A DNA stretch of 24,485 bases, taken from the NCBI GenBank assembly GCA_018897535.1, contig JAHIKO010000038.1, forward strand, positions 1 to 24,485, given 5' to 3'. Numbering within the stretch: position 1 is the first letter of the stretch; every line of letters begins with the position of its first letter. The translations under genes and the position numbers were made by a program. Below are positions 24,047-24,485 of the stretch, one piece after another. This stretch comes from Candidatus Dependentiae bacterium. GTDB lineage: Bacteria > Babelota > Babeliae > Babelales > UASB340. The notes beneath the pieces are model-generated. The model did not search any database, had not been told where the DNA came from, and saw nothing but the letters and a program-made list of their open reading frames with translations.

Positions 24047-24485
24047 ATGAATAATTCAAAAGATTTAGAAAAAATGATTCCATTAAACGTTCATTCGGAT
24101 AATAAAAATTTATACTTGGAAAATTTAAAAAAAATTACAAAAGATACCGGTAAATTATTTTTGTTTGCCGGTGATCAAAAAATAGAACACTTAAATAAAG
24201 ATTTTTATGGAAAAGATATTTCATCTCAAAGTGCTGATCCTGAACATTTATTTAAAATTGCAAATTCCGGTTATGTCGGATGTTTTGCCACACAATTAGG
24301 TTTAATTTCAAAATACGGTAATGATTATAAAAATATAAATTATGTAGTTAAATTAAACTCTAAAACAGATATCGTTCAAACTAAACAGTTAGAACCTATG
24401 AGCTCTTTATTAAACACCGTTCAGGATATAGTTGATTTTAAACAGTCTTCAGCTTTATCTATAGTCGGTGTTGGTAGATCGGAAG
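24047..24485 (+). CDS. Class I fructose-bisphosphate aldolase, DhnA type (partial, 5' end)
   Basis: An open frame from ATG at 24047 runs off the window end with 146 codons and no stop. FLFAGDQKIEHLNKDFYG (about 38-55), DPEHLFKIA (65-73), GYVGCFATQLGLISKYG (75-91) and INYVVKLNSKTD (97-108) match the DhnA family of Schiff-base aldolases (archaeal-type FBA), which acts in glycolysis and gluconeogenesis. The catalytic lysine, expected further on, is outside the window. GAAAGA is a weak ribosome binding site. Upstream, 23906-24046 is a divergent AT-rich gap shared with the SulP gene, in which I see no other element. Confidence 0.85.
   Translation, partial: MNNSKDLEKMIPLNVHSDNKNLYLENLKKITKDTGKLFLFAGDQKIEHLNKDFYGKDISSQSADPEHLFKIANSGYVGCFATQLGLISKYGNDYKNINYVVKLNSKTDIVQTKQLEPMSSLLNTVQDIVDFKQSSALSIVGVGRSE

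Overview
The window is very AT-rich and gene-dense, with short intergenic gaps and almost no GC-rich sequence. It suggests a reduced genome from a host-associated bacterium with a Gram-negative type envelope. The features behind this are nucleoside salvage, many small Sec-exported proteins without obvious homologues, a split ATP synthase locus, a eukaryote-type cytosolic phospholipase A2 that has gained a signal peptide, and a DhnA-type class I aldolase. My best guess is Candidatus Dependentiae (TM6/Babeliae). That is an inference from gene content and style, not from a phylogenetic marker.

Layout. Positions 1-514 are non-coding and hold a 33-bp inverted repeat (1-33 and 251-283) that encloses smaller hairpins. 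Two plus-strand orphan genes follow: a cytosolic helical protein and an exported membrane protein. From 1851 to 14002 everything is on the minus strand. Read in transcription order, that run contains: an outer-membrane-type barrel protein; a secreted orphan coupled to recD2; three tiny secreted coiled-coil proteins; zwf-gnd (oxidative pentose phosphate pathway); speD-speE (spermidine) preceded by a short leader ORF with a strong ribosome binding site; a metal-dependent cyclase; a secreted PPP-type phosphatase; and an AlkD-type DNA glycosylase. From 14279 to 18757 the plus strand carries a deoxynucleoside kinase, a strong hairpin terminator, and a partial ATP synthase operon (c, b, b-like, delta, alpha). 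The operon lacks a, gamma, beta and epsilon and ends in a small lipoprotein. The c subunit shows a sodium-binding signature.

The right-hand part (18947-24485) looks more accessory. It has the cPLA2-like secreted lipase, a one-gene segment (membrane protein at 21090-21713) bracketed by a 57-bp direct repeat derived from the 3' end of the neighbouring acetyltransferase, a second decayed acetyltransferase fragment, a SulP transporter, and the 5' end of an aldolase gene.

Most worth following up are: the C-terminal CaaX-like boxes (CNLF, CNMF) on two adjacent secreted proteins; the speD leader peptide and hairpin; the repeat-bracketed gene with its 17-bp internal hairpin; the secreted cPLA2; and the inverted-repeat element at the left edge. 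No tRNA, rRNA, CRISPR array or transposase gene was seen.
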